The position numbers and the translations under genes were made by a program. Of a stretch of DNA of 64,000 nt, positions 34,031-45,640 are shown one piece after another. The notes beneath the pieces are model-generated. The model was not told the DNA's origin, ran no database searches, and worked only from the letters and a program-made list of their open reading frames with translations. Every line of letters begins with the position of its first letter. The stretch's first letter is position 1. The stretch is from Pocillopora verrucosa (taxonomy: Eukaryota; Cnidaria; Anthozoa; Scleractinia; Pocilloporidae), in contig NC_089315.1 in assembly GCF_036669915.1 (NCBI RefSeq), positions 3,512,953-3,576,952 of the forward strand, read 5' to 3'.

Positions 34031-34353
34031 CAGCTGAGTAGTGTACAATGATTGTGATAATAAAGAATTTGTCGCGCCATATTTCATGGGTTTAGTGCTG
34101 CTTTACGATAATAGGAAAATAGCATGGAACAAAATTTCAAAAATTCCAACTCTTAGCTCTACGATGAAAAATGAGTTGTTAAAAAGACGTTTCACTATTA
34201 AGCAAACTTTTCTTTAACTTTAAAATTTTGTTGAGATTGAGGATATTTTAGTATTCCCCGAAAGCATGTTTCACATACAAGTAATTACATTTCGCCTTTG
34301 AACTCTCCGACATTGGTACCGCGAACAATTTATTGAACTTTAACTTGCAGATT

Positions 34354-34566
34354 GAGGGTCTCAGTGGGGTGATGGTTTTTACGGCTAACGGTTAAAATTT
34401 CGGCTATTTTACTGCTAACGATTGATTTCATTTTATTTTTGTCACCAAAGTTATTTTTAATGGTTAACTTTTTTTACGACTATTGGCTGAACTTGTCAAT
34501 TTTAACGCCTAACGGCTAAATTTTTTGGTCCTTAAACGGTTGTCGATTAACCTCACTGAGACTCTC
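34354..34566. mobile_element. MITE-like element, same family as 4308-4478
   Basis: The left end gagggtctcagtggggt (34354-34370) is matched by acctcactgagactctc ending at 34566. The interior holds several variants of 'ggctaacggttaaaat' and 'gcctaacggctaaa' in both orientations. This arrangement of inverted ends plus internal gccgtta/taacggc motifs matches the element at 4308-4478. Confidence 0.7.
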
Positions 34567-35496
34567 TACACTGTAAGAAGAGTCTTGAAATTTCTACGAA
34601 CCTTTGTCGAAATTTGAGAAATAAAAAATTATTTAGACCTCGTTCTCAGTGCGTAGCTGTAGATATTCTAAATGATTTGTAGACGATGGCGCGAAGAAAA
34701 AATATGACTACAGCGTTGGTGTTTAGACTGTGATGAAACTAGATCTTTTTAAACATGTCTCTTACTTAAGTTAACACGGCTTAAAATCCGCAAATTTCTA
34801 AGACGTCAGCTATATATTTGCGTCTAAATGCGAAACTAATTAACAAGATTTAGATGAATAGAAGGTGAAATTAATTGGAAGGCGAGTGATTACATATTTC
34901 TTTATTCTGCCTCTTTTTGCCAAAGTTCGCTTTTGCGAACTTTTTCAAAAGCAGCTTTCAAAATGATTCGAGGAGTATTTTCCACAAATTTGTAAAAAAA
35001 GAAAGAAAACAGCAACGACAGATCCAAACTAAATGAAAAAAGGGAGAAAAAGTAGAACAACATGAGGAAAGATGGGGGAAGAACCACAGGTTTATACATA
35101 CAATTTCTAGTGCCATGAAGTGGATCTTGTTGTCCGTGGCGTTTTAAGAACTCGAGAGAGGATGTTTACTTGCTTAAATCCGTAAAAATAATTTGTACCC
35201 AATTCGCGTGCCACACGGGCCGGAGGAAAACCACGGTAATACTTACCAACCCTGATACGATAGAAATTTATCGAAGAAATCATATTGCTGTTCGGAAGGT
35301 TGCCTCAAATGAAACGGATCCATCTGAAAAGTTCTCTTTACCAATATGTTTTGAGATTCTTCTTCATATCCTCTCTACGTTATTTCGTTTCACGAATTTG
35401 TTCTATATTTTTTAGAGGATGTAAATATATTTTGCAGCCATATCACGAAACGAATAAAACCTTGAAATAATTGTTTTTATGTGGAAGAAATAATCA

Positions 35497-35960
35497 AAAT
35501 GGAACAAAGATGGCTGGGATGAAGAATATTGACACGAATTATAAATGGCTACAAAATATTAGTTTGTCACGATAGAGAAGCATAAGAGAGGCAGTATTAA
35601 ACCAGGCAGGGAGAAGTTTGGCTATGTGCGGTAAAAATTGACTCGAATTTGTAATGACTACAAAATCAGTATAGGATCAGTTCGTTAGCTAAATATATGA
35701 CACAAAGGAAACATTACTAAATCATTAGGGAAACATAAAACAACAAAAAAACTGGCTAAAAAATATAAGTTGAGTGAGAAAATAATACAAGAGAGGCAAC
35801 GAGAAGGAATACAGATAGCTAGGGGACAACAAAACTAACATAGATTGTAAATGACTACAAAATATTGGTTTAGTAAGATATTATGAAACAAAGGAAACAA
35901 GATTAAACAAAGGAGAAAAAAATGGCTCCGTTTGGTGAAGACTGACAAGGAACAAGGCTA
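35497..35960. repeat. Diverged tandem repeats of roughly 110-190 bp
   Basis: The phrase 'tataaatggctacaaaatattagtttg', and its variants 'tttgtaatgactacaaaatcagtatag' and 'ttgtaaatgactacaaaatattggttt', occurs at about 35540, 35653 and 35848. Each is followed by a variable tail ending near an 'acaaagga'-like or 'agagaggca'-like segment. The start of the first unit (taatcaaaatggaacaaagatggctggg) resembles sequence at 2005-2040 (agaatcaaaatggaagaaagatggctta), so this is part of a dispersed repeat family. Confidence 0.5.
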
Positions 35961-36688
35961 TAATAAAGCAGGGACAAGCATGGCCGATGAAAGTAAAGTA
36001 CTCTTATGTAGATTAAAAGTAGCTTTATTACAATTCAAAATAACAACGCGAACTGGCTGCGAATAACATACCGCACGATGTAGTTGTATACATAGAAATT
36101 ACATGTTTCTTGCGTGTTGCACAAAACATTATTCTCTCACTTTCACACGTTCTCATTAGCAACAATGCATCATGCAATCTCTTTTTCACATGCACGTTCT
36201 CATTAGCACTTTTTACGCTACAGATATAGGGAACATTGACACCTATTTTAATTGAAGGAATCGAAAAGAACTTGACTTCAACTAACACTTAAAGTTGAAC
36301 GATAACTCTCCAGCGGTGCAGATAGTGAAGTGGCTCCTTTAACAGCAAGTTTTTAAAGGCTGATTTTCCCAACCGCTAGTCCTACATATCTTCCTTGGTT
36401 GCTCGATCATCGTACAACAATTAAAAACATTCTCCATTTAAAAGTGCCGATGACACGAAATACTTTTTACGCAAACATTTATCTTATCATATGTACATAC
36501 TAATTCCTATAGAAGAAAAATTTCAAAAAACTTAAAACTCGGTTTTTTCGGGCCCTAAAGTGCTGTCATTTTGTCTTAAATGTATCCCGTGGACTGGTAA
36601 CGATTTAGCGCGATGACGTAGAAAACTGTGAAAACTCTCACACCTCTGGTAATTTTGTATCAGTCAGTGTTGAAATGCTCTTGAAATA

Positions 36689-36817
36689 ATGTCCGATAGC
36701 GATGTATACCTACCTTCAGCAAGCTCTATCGAGAGTTGTGATACATCATACTCAAGTAGTAGGAGAAGGAGAACCGCGTGCATCAAACGAAGACTTCAAA
36801 GACAGTTTCTCGCCTGA
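36689..36817 (+). CDS. Possible small open frame or first coding exon, Ser/Arg-rich
   Basis: A 42-codon frame begins ATGTCCGATAGCGATG and encodes an acidic and serine-rich start (MSDSDVYLPSASSIES), then YSSSRRRRTACIKRRLQRQ, ending at TGA. The N-terminal SDSD start and the abrupt basic stretch look more like a real translation start than chance. The surroundings (36.7-37.2 kb) have more CpG than average for the window. A donor-like GAG|GTGTTC overlaps the stop, so it could be a first exon. No partner exon or homologue is recognised. Confidence 0.25.
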   Translation: MSDSDVYLPSASSIESCDTSYSSSRRRRTACIKRRLQRQFLA

Positions 36818-38392
36818 GGTGTTCAGGTCAAGATTAGAGCAAAAAATTCCCGTTATTGAATATCTATTTTGTTGCGTTTGAGTTTTGTTTTCTATGGCGA
36901 AATCTGTGTTAAGAATGGGTAGCTGTGTTCGTTTCTGTTGTCATAACATTTATTCCTTCACAGTAAGTGCGGCGAAGGTTCATCTCGGTGAGTGCTCGAG
37001 AGTTTCATTGCTGTAAAGAAATTCCCTTAGCAAACCAAGAGCTAACCTTTGACGTAAGAATTAGCTGTATCCCGAGGCACGATGATTTTTCACCGAGAAG
37101 TAATCGGGCAGTGTCACTGTAAGTTGCTCCTTCCCTTAGAGATTGCAAAGGCAGAGGCTATCGTCGCGATCGTCTAGCCGGCCAAACTAAACGGAAAACG
37201 AGCGAATTTATAGTCATCTGGCTTAATTTAATCTCAAATAGGGATTTTAATAGAGAAAACCTTCTTTAGCTTGAGTGCACAACTGCCATAAGACCCATTC
37301 CACTTGAAAGAAACCATTGACATTAGTATTGTAAATGATTATTTCCTATGCATCGACTTTCACACGGCACTTAGATTCGCTACCATCTTATTCAGTAAAA
37401 TTTGTGTTTCTCTATTCAGTGTTTCAGTCTGTTATCACAATGAAATTGTTACTGTAGCTACTTTTAGCTCGTGGGGTGGATTTTCGGAAACCTAGGTTTA
37501 GAGAATACACGGCCCCTTCGACCTTGTGTTTATGTTAGTATCCGCCAGAGATTTCGCACTGTTCAGGTAACAGGATATCGCTCAGCTCAAGAAAGGGCTG
37601 AAAATTTATTAAAATTGATGTGTTTCTGTAATTAAAATATGATGGAAACTACAATTGGTAGGTTTTCATACAATAAGAAAAGTGCAAATGTGAAAAGACA
37701 AGGAGTATAAGTACAACTCAAGCGCGTGAAATAAACAACATTAAGAAGTTCTCCATTCTTCGCTCGCGAAATGTCAGCTGAAAAGAATGTTGAACGATCG
37801 TGTACGGTGTGGGAACAGGCCCCATAGTCAGCATTCTTTTTAGCTGGATTCTTTGGTTATCTTCCCCTGATTTGACCATTGGTATGTGTTCGTCGACATT
37901 GTAGAGTAAAAGTTTCCTCGATGTCGACGATCGAGACGTGTCCATTTTCGTCGTACAATTACATCCTTTGGAACGTAGGGTACAGAAATACCCGGTTTAT
38001 GTATATTATTCTTGTAGCTAACATCATTTGGCGTTCCGGTCAGGCAAACGTTCGTCCTTTCTTCTAGATTTCTCCTTTCTCCACCATAGTGCCGACGTGT
38101 CTTCACAGTTTTCTATGTCACAGCCATGTAACATGATCGTTTCGGCCGCGCGCTTGATAAGGACACTTTTTGGCCACCAAATCGTACTTTCAATGCACAA
38201 AAAAATGGTCAAGAAGAACTTGTTAGGCGCAAAGGTCGATTATTTCTAATTTTAAATAGGCTATCAACTAGGAAATAGAAAAAAAAATTTCGTGTTATGA
38301 GCACTTTAGATCTTTTCAATGGTGTATAAAATCATGAAAAATTTTTGTATTCTATATCACATTTAGGAGCTGGAGTGTAAAACTACACCTCG
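36818..38392. other. Region with overlapping minus-strand open frames, no recognised gene
   Basis: Between 37718 and 38212 three overlapping minus-strand frames (75, 88 and 62 codons) sit in consecutive positions, as in a frameshifted old coding sequence. They include segments such as LYNVDEHIPMVKSGEDNQ and CDIENCEDTSALWW. No domain is recognised. Decayed transposon coding sequence is possible. The rest shows nothing. Confidence 0.3.
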
Positions 38393-39331
38393 TCACGAAT
38401 TTCTGACGGATAATATCGATCTTACAGTGTTTTTCATGATCCCACGAATCTCTTGATATCGCCAATAATAGATCAAGGGATTAATAGAAGAATTGAGAAA
38501 TACTAAGAAGCCTGATGCGTGGAACGCAATCAAAAATTGCATTCGAGATTCTTCAGCTAAAATCAAGATACCACAACACAAGTCTGGGAGATAACAAGCT
38601 AACAGAACCACAAAGACACAAAAGGTATTGAGGCTTGATCGTTTTTCTCGAGCAAACTCGATTGCCTCTTGATGTGAGATCTGACTTTGTATTTGATTTT
38701 GATGATAATGCACAACCTTGTAGATCCGACAATAAGCGAATGCTGTCACAAGAAGCACCGATACTTCCATGAACACTCCCACGATGTCATTGTAGTTGGG
38801 AAGAAACATGTAAATGCCGGCAATAATCCCACTGGCAATCCATGATAATTTCACAACAATGATAGTTCTTCTTGGCGTCACTAGTTCTCGGTATCGTAGA
38901 TGAAGTGACACCGCAAGAAGCCTGTCGATTGCAATGGCAGCAACCGATAGAACAGATGCAGTCACCAACCCATACAAAGAGAGCTGAGATATCGTCACAA
39001 TAGAGGGACAAAATAAGTCCAAGTTGAAATTTCCATCAGCAGACATTTTCAACATTAAAGCCATAACAACACCAAACATTAGCTGAGCAAATAATCCAAC
39101 AGTGAGATCAGAAACAGCAAGGCTCAAGAAAAGTGGTCGTAAAGTAGCGGGTATCGTCTTTGCTTTCATCAGGGCCCGTATGACGAGGACATTGCCCAGA
39201 ACTGCGACCACAGCCCATAACAAGTTTAAAACACAAACCACAAGCACGAAACGCCAACCAAAATGAAGAACTTTGACGTAACCCTCCAGTTTTTCATTAC
39301 ACAATTGAACCACCATGTCTGTAAATTCCAT
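38393..39331 (-). CDS. Class A GPCR, MECA/melanocortin-like, intact
   Basis: A single-exon receptor of 312 residues. Methionine 6 (39314-39316) gives the family-like start MVVQLCNEKL, so it may be the true start. Landmarks: N-terminal Cys11-x2-Lys-Leu, Gly46-Asn47 (TM1), Asp75 in LAVSDLTVG (TM2), Cys108 before TM3, DRL 136-138 with LAVSLHLRYRELVT, Trp in TM4, CYLP in TM6, NPLIY in TM7 and WRYQEIR in helix 8. ECL2 is LPNYNDIVG, short and without cysteine, the same wording as in the pseudogene at 42.3-43.2 kb, its nearest relative here. The 5' flank at 39410 contains a long A run. Predicted plasma-membrane receptor; ligand unknown. Confidence 0.93.
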   Translation of the reverse strand: MEFTDMVVQLCNEKLEGYVKVLHFGWRFVLVVCVLNLLWAVVAVLGNVLVIRALMKAKTIPATLRPLFLSLAVSDLTVGLFAQLMFGVVMALMLKMSADGNFNLDLFCPSIVTISQLSLYGLVTASVLSVAAIAIDRLLAVSLHLRYRELVTPRRTIIVVKLSWIASGIIAGIYMFLPNYNDIVGVFMEVSVLLVTAFAYCRIYKVVHYHQNQIQSQISHQEAIEFAREKRSSLNTFCVFVVLLACYLPDLCCGILILAEESRMQFLIAFHASGFLVFLNSSINPLIYYWRYQEIRGIMKNTVRSILSVRNS

Positions 39332-42265
39332 TTGACGCCGCTGGTACCGTAATATCAGTTACCAAGTATTTATAGTCTCTCAATTTGGACCTATAACGAG
39401 GAGTTTCATTAAAAAAAAAAAAAAAACATAACCGTAGTAATTTTCTCCTTCGCAAGAGATTTAATTGCCTAATAATTCTGGGCTCTTTAATGCGAAGGGC
39501 AAACTTCATTTAAATACGACGTCGTGTTTTTGCACCTGCGTCCGATAATGTGAAAAAGGCACGTAGTGCGCAAATGTCACGATAGACGGAAAAGTTTTGA
39601 TACACTTAATTTTCACTCTTATTTTTTGATTTTTTATCCCTAAAACAGCTTTTTTCGCAGGTAATGAAACCAGAAAAATATTAACACAGATCAATTGAAA
39701 GAATTCCCTCCTTAACGGCAACGTGAGTGAGCAACATAAACACACTAACCGTGTGTAAATACAATTATGACATTAGCATAAATGACGAGAGCATTTTCCG
39801 TTTCCCGGAGTTTTTGCGTTTGAAACGCAATGAGAATTCTTATGCGGGGTTTTATTGAGCATGTTATCTTTTCTCGAGCTCACGTATTAAGCAGTTATCC
39901 GCACATACATCTTCAACAGCGCACCATCACACCGGATAATTGCAACTTATATCTAAAAGACATTTGTATTGCGGAAAATTAAACACGTCTGATGTATAAT
40001 GGGGTCAACTGCACTGGTTAACTCCCAATCCCTACAAAAAGTCCAAAGGTTAGGACACCAGTAGGCCAATATTTATATCACAATTTTGTTTCAATATCAG
40101 AAAAACCTACAGACCTCAGAGTTTGACCACGTATCAGATAAAGAATAGAAAAAATGGATGCTCTCGGTACCAATTGAGCAACAGAGAAGTTGCCTCTCAC
40201 ACAAGGCTCATATGTGTCAAGTGTCATGTTGGATTTCTGTTGGAGACGAGCTAGAGTACCTATCTGCCTTTAATGATCTGTAACCACCTATAAATCATAT
40301 TTTAACTCGATTTGTCCCGAGGATCAGAGAATTTTGACCCAATTCCAAATCAAAGCTGTTGAGCTTTTAAGTCCTCCGAAAATTTTGTGAACTAAAGGTA
40401 TCCTGGTTTTCTTCTTCAGCAGTGACAAAGAGTATTTTAGCATGGCCATAAGACTGTGACAGTCTGATGTCAGCAAGATCCCGGTTACGAACTGTGGCCC
40501 TCTTTAGCTGTTTATCGCTATTGATTTGTATCCTTTAAAACCTAATTTTCCTTTAAGCTTTTTTCCTTTGTATTTAGAATTTGTTATTTAAATAAAGCAG
40601 TTGTTTAGGGACCTATGGTTTTTGGACCGGTCATTTCAATGGCATGACTAACGATGAAAAAAGGAAAGATTTTTCACGTTGGGGATATTGAATGATAGCA
40701 TGCAAAATGAATTAAAGGTAACACCGTAAAAGCCAAGACGTAGCATTTGGTCCTTCCGGCCACTAGTGGCGTTAGGTATCGTTGTGAAATAATTCATCAC
40801 GTCTTTCCTGTCTTGTTTACAAATTTAATATTTTCCTTTCTCCCTCTCACGTCCCCATGAAGCGTCTAAACATTTATTAGGGTATTGTAGTCGGACCCTT
40901 TTATTAGCACACCAATTTTCAAGCACAATTTCTGTCTTTTTGTAAAATGTTTCATTGTACAACTGCCACATGTTTAACTGGGAGTGCTGTCTTAACAAAA
41001 TCGCCATTTTCTAGTTATGTAAATCAAATAAAATATCTGCGTCGATTCTACACAATTAATCCGTCTCAGGGTATTGAAGACGTGCTCTGTTTATTGCGAA
41101 GTTATTTACATATTTAAAGACCTCTTCGGCAGAAAACCTGGCTTTGTCAAGAGTTGTTCATTCATTTCACTTTAAAAGGCTCATTTAATGAAAATTCATG
41201 GTCTAAGTCAAATGCTCTTCAGCCGGAAGAAACACTGCCGCCGACGATATCTATGTTTTTGACCGTAACACGATTGGTCATGAAATGGCCAAAGCAAATA
41301 AAATATCAAAAGGTTAGCATGCAAATCCACTTTCCCACGGACCCAGCTGCAGTTTGCACGTTGTTGTGAATACAGATTTATTAAGTTACAATGCACCCCT
41401 AAGTATTCACTTCTCTTTTAACTTTCAACGCGTTTAAGATTCGTTTTTGACATCAATACCAATCGCTTGTTTCATTTTACGCTGTCATTATAAGACTAAA
41501 TTAAATCGCAAGTAAATATGTTCTGCTGAAAGTCTCACATTAAAACCAAATTATAGCTGTGATGGCAACAGTAAAACGTAAAGATTCATTCCGCATGTTT
41601 TTGTCTGGTATTGCGTCTGTATTTAGGAACCTTTCATTACAAAGACAATTCAGTTGTCAAAACTAAATCAGTGGCTGTGTTCACCTGTTCTATCGATTGT
41701 TTAATCCTCAGTGCCATTTTACATTTGTGCCATTTATGCCAACGAGCAAATTAATCATGAAAGCAAAGCACTTGTTCGGAGAATAGTTCGGTTTCTGGAA
41801 CTTGAAACTCCACAGGCTGCAGCTATTTCATCCGACAAAGCTTTTTTCTTTGTTTGGTGAGAGATGTTTCGAGATAAATGTGTTCATTCAATCTCTCTTA
41901 TTCAGAAAACTAATATAATCACTAACTAATCATTTCCTTGCCAAATTATTATTTATAACAAGAAACAGATATTGAAAATAGTGACCTTTTCGAATCTTGC
42001 GGACGAATCTAGGCCATTTTTTTGATCCTTTAAAAATGTTGATTATACATTCGTTATTTGTACTTTTCGTATCACCATAACAATATTCCAGGATTTCAAT
42101 ATTTTTCCTAAATGCATACAACCATCCAAGTTCATAATTTTATTGCTACTCCTTCCGACCTTAAAATTATGTCTTCTCATTTACACTTCACTTCTTTGAA
42201 ACCAGCTTGTTCTCGGTTCTTGAATTGTCAAGTTCGTCAATTCGATTGTTCCATTTCTATTTCTT
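39332..42265. other. Intergenic region without recognised features
   Basis: About 2.9 kb of AT-rich sequence holding only short frames in all directions. No repeat with clear boundaries, splice-supported exon or RNA gene was seen. Confidence 0.5.
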
Positions 42266-43178
42266 TGCATGCCTTAGTGAAAATCTTTTTCACAGTTTCC
42301 GCGAATCTCGCGATATCGCCAGCAATAGACCACAAGATTCACTGAAGAGTTGAGATAGATCAGCAAAATTGTGACATAAAAAGCTGTTATAAGTGACATA
42401 CTGGATTCAGAGGTCACTAACAATATCCCGCAAAATACTATTAGGTAAATAACATGTGACAAAAACAGCATAAACATAAAATGCATTATACGCCGACCTT
42501 TTAACACCGTCCCACTCTCATTTTTTCAGATCTGTCGTAATTTGACATTGTGCTTCTATTTGATTTTGATGATACCGGGCAACTTTGAAGATCTGAAAGT
42601 AGGCAACACTTGTCACAAGGAGCCCCAAAACCTCCAGTACCACAGCTACGATGTCATTGTAGTTTGGTAGCAAGATGTAAACCAATGCTATTAACCCGCT
42701 GGTCGACCATAGCATAAACAAAACGATGAGAACACGCTTCATTGTCACAAACTCACGATAACGGAGGTGCAGTGAAACAGCGAGGAGTCTGTCAACGGCA
42801 ATGGTGACAATGGAGCAGAAAGATGCCACTGCGAAGAAGTACGCTGCCATTAGGTACACTGTTACGAAAACGGGACATACAAAGTCGAGGTCGTCATTTC
42901 GCTCTGATGTTTTAATAATATAACCGCGATAATAGTTCCGTGCATGGGTTGCACTAGTAATCCAACAGATAGATCAGAAAAAGCTAAGCTCAAAAACATT
43001 GCCTTCAGTGTCGCTGGCATTGACGCCTTCAATAAAGCACGTATAACAAGGAGATTTCCAAGAATTGCAACGATACAAAATGTAAAATGAGCACGCAGAG
43101 AGACAATAAAAAGTGATTTTGGTGTTCCGCCAATCGGACAAGTTCTTTAAGGCGTGTGACGCAAATATTAATATACAT
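42266..43178 (-). pseudogene. Class A GPCR pseudogene with several frameshifts and a stop
   Basis: All parts of a receptor are legible in order on the minus strand. The N-terminus is from about 43178 (MYINICVTRLKELV). TM1/TM2 lie in a second frame (ILGNLLVIRALLKAS, LSLAFSDLSVGLLVQP). TM3-TM5 are open at 42518-42859 (DRLLAVSLHLRYREFVT, LPNYNDIVAV, YHQNQIEAQ). A TGA at about 42515-42517 follows DLKK, then TM6 (NAFYVYAVFVTCYLP), a further frameshift near 42440, and TM7 (NSSVNLVVYCWRYREIRG, with NP changed to NL). At least three frame changes plus one nonsense codon make it non-functional. The ECL2 sequence places it closest to the receptor at 38393-39331. Confidence 0.9.
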
Positions 43179-45640
43179 TTCTCGTGAAGTATCGGACTAA
43201 GCTGAAATCCAGAAATGATGTGATCCTCGCAGTTCAAGGGAGACTTGATATTGTCGCTTATTTGCGGTTCTCCGCGGTTCGCACATTCGCCACATAAATT
43301 ATTCATTGGACTTAGAGTTATGTTTATTTAAGAGGATTAAATGTTTTAAGTAGTTGAAAAAAGGCTGGCATCGTTGTCCTCATGGCGAATTATTTTACCT
43401 CTTCTTCGGCGACTTTAATATTGTTTGGTTTGCCAAATTGCCACAGGAATGCGGTGTCCTTTCCAGTGGAGGCAGTTTGTCGAGCTGATGAAGGTAATCC
43501 GAAAAATATTTATGCTGAATAATTGAAGTAAAGTAAACAAGACTAATCAAAGACGGCTCTGAGTTTGTGATCTGTTGTTCCATCGCATCTACTGCGCAAG
43601 CGTGGAGCTTCGTATTCAAAATTGTGCCTCAGACGTTCTTTTAGCACCGACGCCTCAAACAGAAAAAAAAAGTGTTAAGAGCAAATTACAGTTCGTCTGT
43701 GCATACAACTTGTATAAACGACAACGGTTCATTTAATTAAAAAACGAAAAGCTATCGCCTAAGAATTATTGCTAGATCTTGGTTAAATTGAATCAGGGGA
43801 TTTACAGGACATTTCTCTGTAAACATATACAATTGCAAAAACGTGTATGTTAACATACAGATGGGTGCGTAGCAAAAACAAAACCACAAATATGGATGAA
43901 AACCAGGCAGGTGACTCAGCTTATTCAAAAAGAAAAAAAAAACATTAATAAGCATGGTTTACTAAAATTTACAAGGACTAAGAAACAATTTATAATTCCA
44001 AAAGTTGTAATCGTATTGTAACAACCTTCTCTTTAGTTTTAGAGTTTTAGAGATCAGTGATAGATATGAGAACACCGATTTTATGTCGGCTTTGCAGTTT
44101 TTTTAAGGCAAAATGAAAACTTTTAAATTTATTCATTAAATCAAAAAAAATCGAACGTTCATCTACTCCACAAGAAAATCAGCATTGACAGATGGTGTTT
44201 GCAGTGATTGACACTGGCATACTCTGAGAAAAAAAAAACTCTGAGTGCCCCTGATAGGAGTCGAACTTACCACCTTCTGAATTGCATTTCAGCATCTATA
44301 ATATGTTATTGCTTTTAATTCACTCTATTACTAAGAATGATGTTCGATGCTGGAGAAATTAAGTCCGGTGATTTATTTACTTTTTCATGATACCCACTTT
44401 GCATTTGGAGAAACTATAATTGTGCACGCACTTAAGATAAGTCATAAAGATTGTATAATTTGACGCGAATGGCCGTCGCATAAAGATTCCCTTTTGGAAA
44501 CGAAACAAAATTATTATTTTGGCCTCTTTCCCCTCGCAGGAAATTTTACAACGGTATACTCATCCAAATTAATGTGTGAAAGCAAGCCAGAGAAAAGCAA
44601 GGTAAATAGTAATCACCACGCTGTTACTCTGGGCAGAAAATCGTCCCAATTATGCGAATTATTTCCACGTTTTCCTTTAAAATTTCAAAATTCATTCGAA
44701 AATAAAAGTGTTTTCCTAAACATGTCGTTAAAATTGTGCAAACTTAAATTGGTAGAGGCGAAATGGCTTCCGACCGCAAAACATATGTCGCGCGATTTCC
44801 TATGAAGTTTCAGAATTCTTCTCTTCGAAACAAAATTTCTTCAAAAATTTCTTCAGAAGTCATCACTTTGGAAAGGATCGACTACGTACAGGCTCATTTG
44901 ATAATGAAAATTATAACTTAACTTATTTCTTTAGATTCCCACTCATGATGCGCGGACAATCATCAAATGGTCCTTTCAGGTAGAAAAAACACCCTTGATT
45001 GCAAGTGTGAATGTAACAATGCTTGGTAATTGTAAATTAAAAGTGATATCTAAGGCTTAAACTGCGTGATTCCATACACCTTCCTCCCACAAAAACTAAA
45101 GAGGAAGTCCAAAAAATAAGTATGGGATATACGGACCTTCTACTTTTGGCAGTCTTTTTACAGCCATCCAGTAGTATTACAGAGACAATAAAGACAGAAA
45201 CTATTTTCAAAGGGGAGTGAAAATTTTTCGGCGAAACATTTACTCATATTGAGATGGCTTTAATTAATCTCTCTTAACAAGTCAAGAAGCGAAGAGTTAC
45301 TTTGATGTAAAAAAAAAATAAGTATTGATCGATCTATGCGCGTGACTCATACGTGTTGATTAATTTTTGCACAACCTTTTTTCAGTTGGTAACCTTGAGG
45401 TATGATTCAAGTCGAATTTTTACCCAGAACTGAAAAAAAAGCATTTTGTTAAGGCCTTTTATTAAATGCGTCAAAAACACTAGGTAAATAAGAAGTGGTG
45501 ACAGATAATTAACACATTCTATTCAGTCAAAGGAAAGAAACTGTAATGACGTAAAATGTGTAGTAGTAATAGATTAAAAGTAACAATTAAGCTTTTAGCT
45601 TTATAATATCGTCGCGTTCAGGGACCCTTCGCAGCTCGAG
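43179..45640. other. Intergenic region with a tRNA-like SINE trace
   Basis: Only short frames are present. A tRNA-derived fragment at about 44246-44296 is listed separately. The last few hundred bases are the 5' flank of the receptor at 45641. Confidence 0.45.
44246..44296 (-). repeat. tRNA-derived SINE fragment
   Basis: On the minus strand the sequence contains a tRNA T-arm/B-box (aagttcgactcctatcaggggca) preceded by an anticodon-arm-like segment (ttcagaaggtgg). The 5' half of a tRNA (A-box) is not recognisable, so it is a fragment of a tRNA-derived repeat rather than a tRNA gene. Confidence 0.5.

Larger units (their letters stand above)
34031..36688. other. Intergenic region with a MITE and diverged tandem repeats
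   Basis: Apart from the elements at 34354-34566 and 35497-35960, listed separately, only short frames without coding character are present. Confidence 0.45.

Noticed and set aside
37718-38212. A gene on the minus strand from three overlapping frames
   Set aside because: The frames cannot be joined with visible splice sites and no domain is recognised; kept only as a possible decayed sequence.
44246-44296. A true tRNA gene on the minus strand
   Set aside because: Only the T-arm and part of the anticodon arm are present; no 5' half or acceptor-stem pairing.
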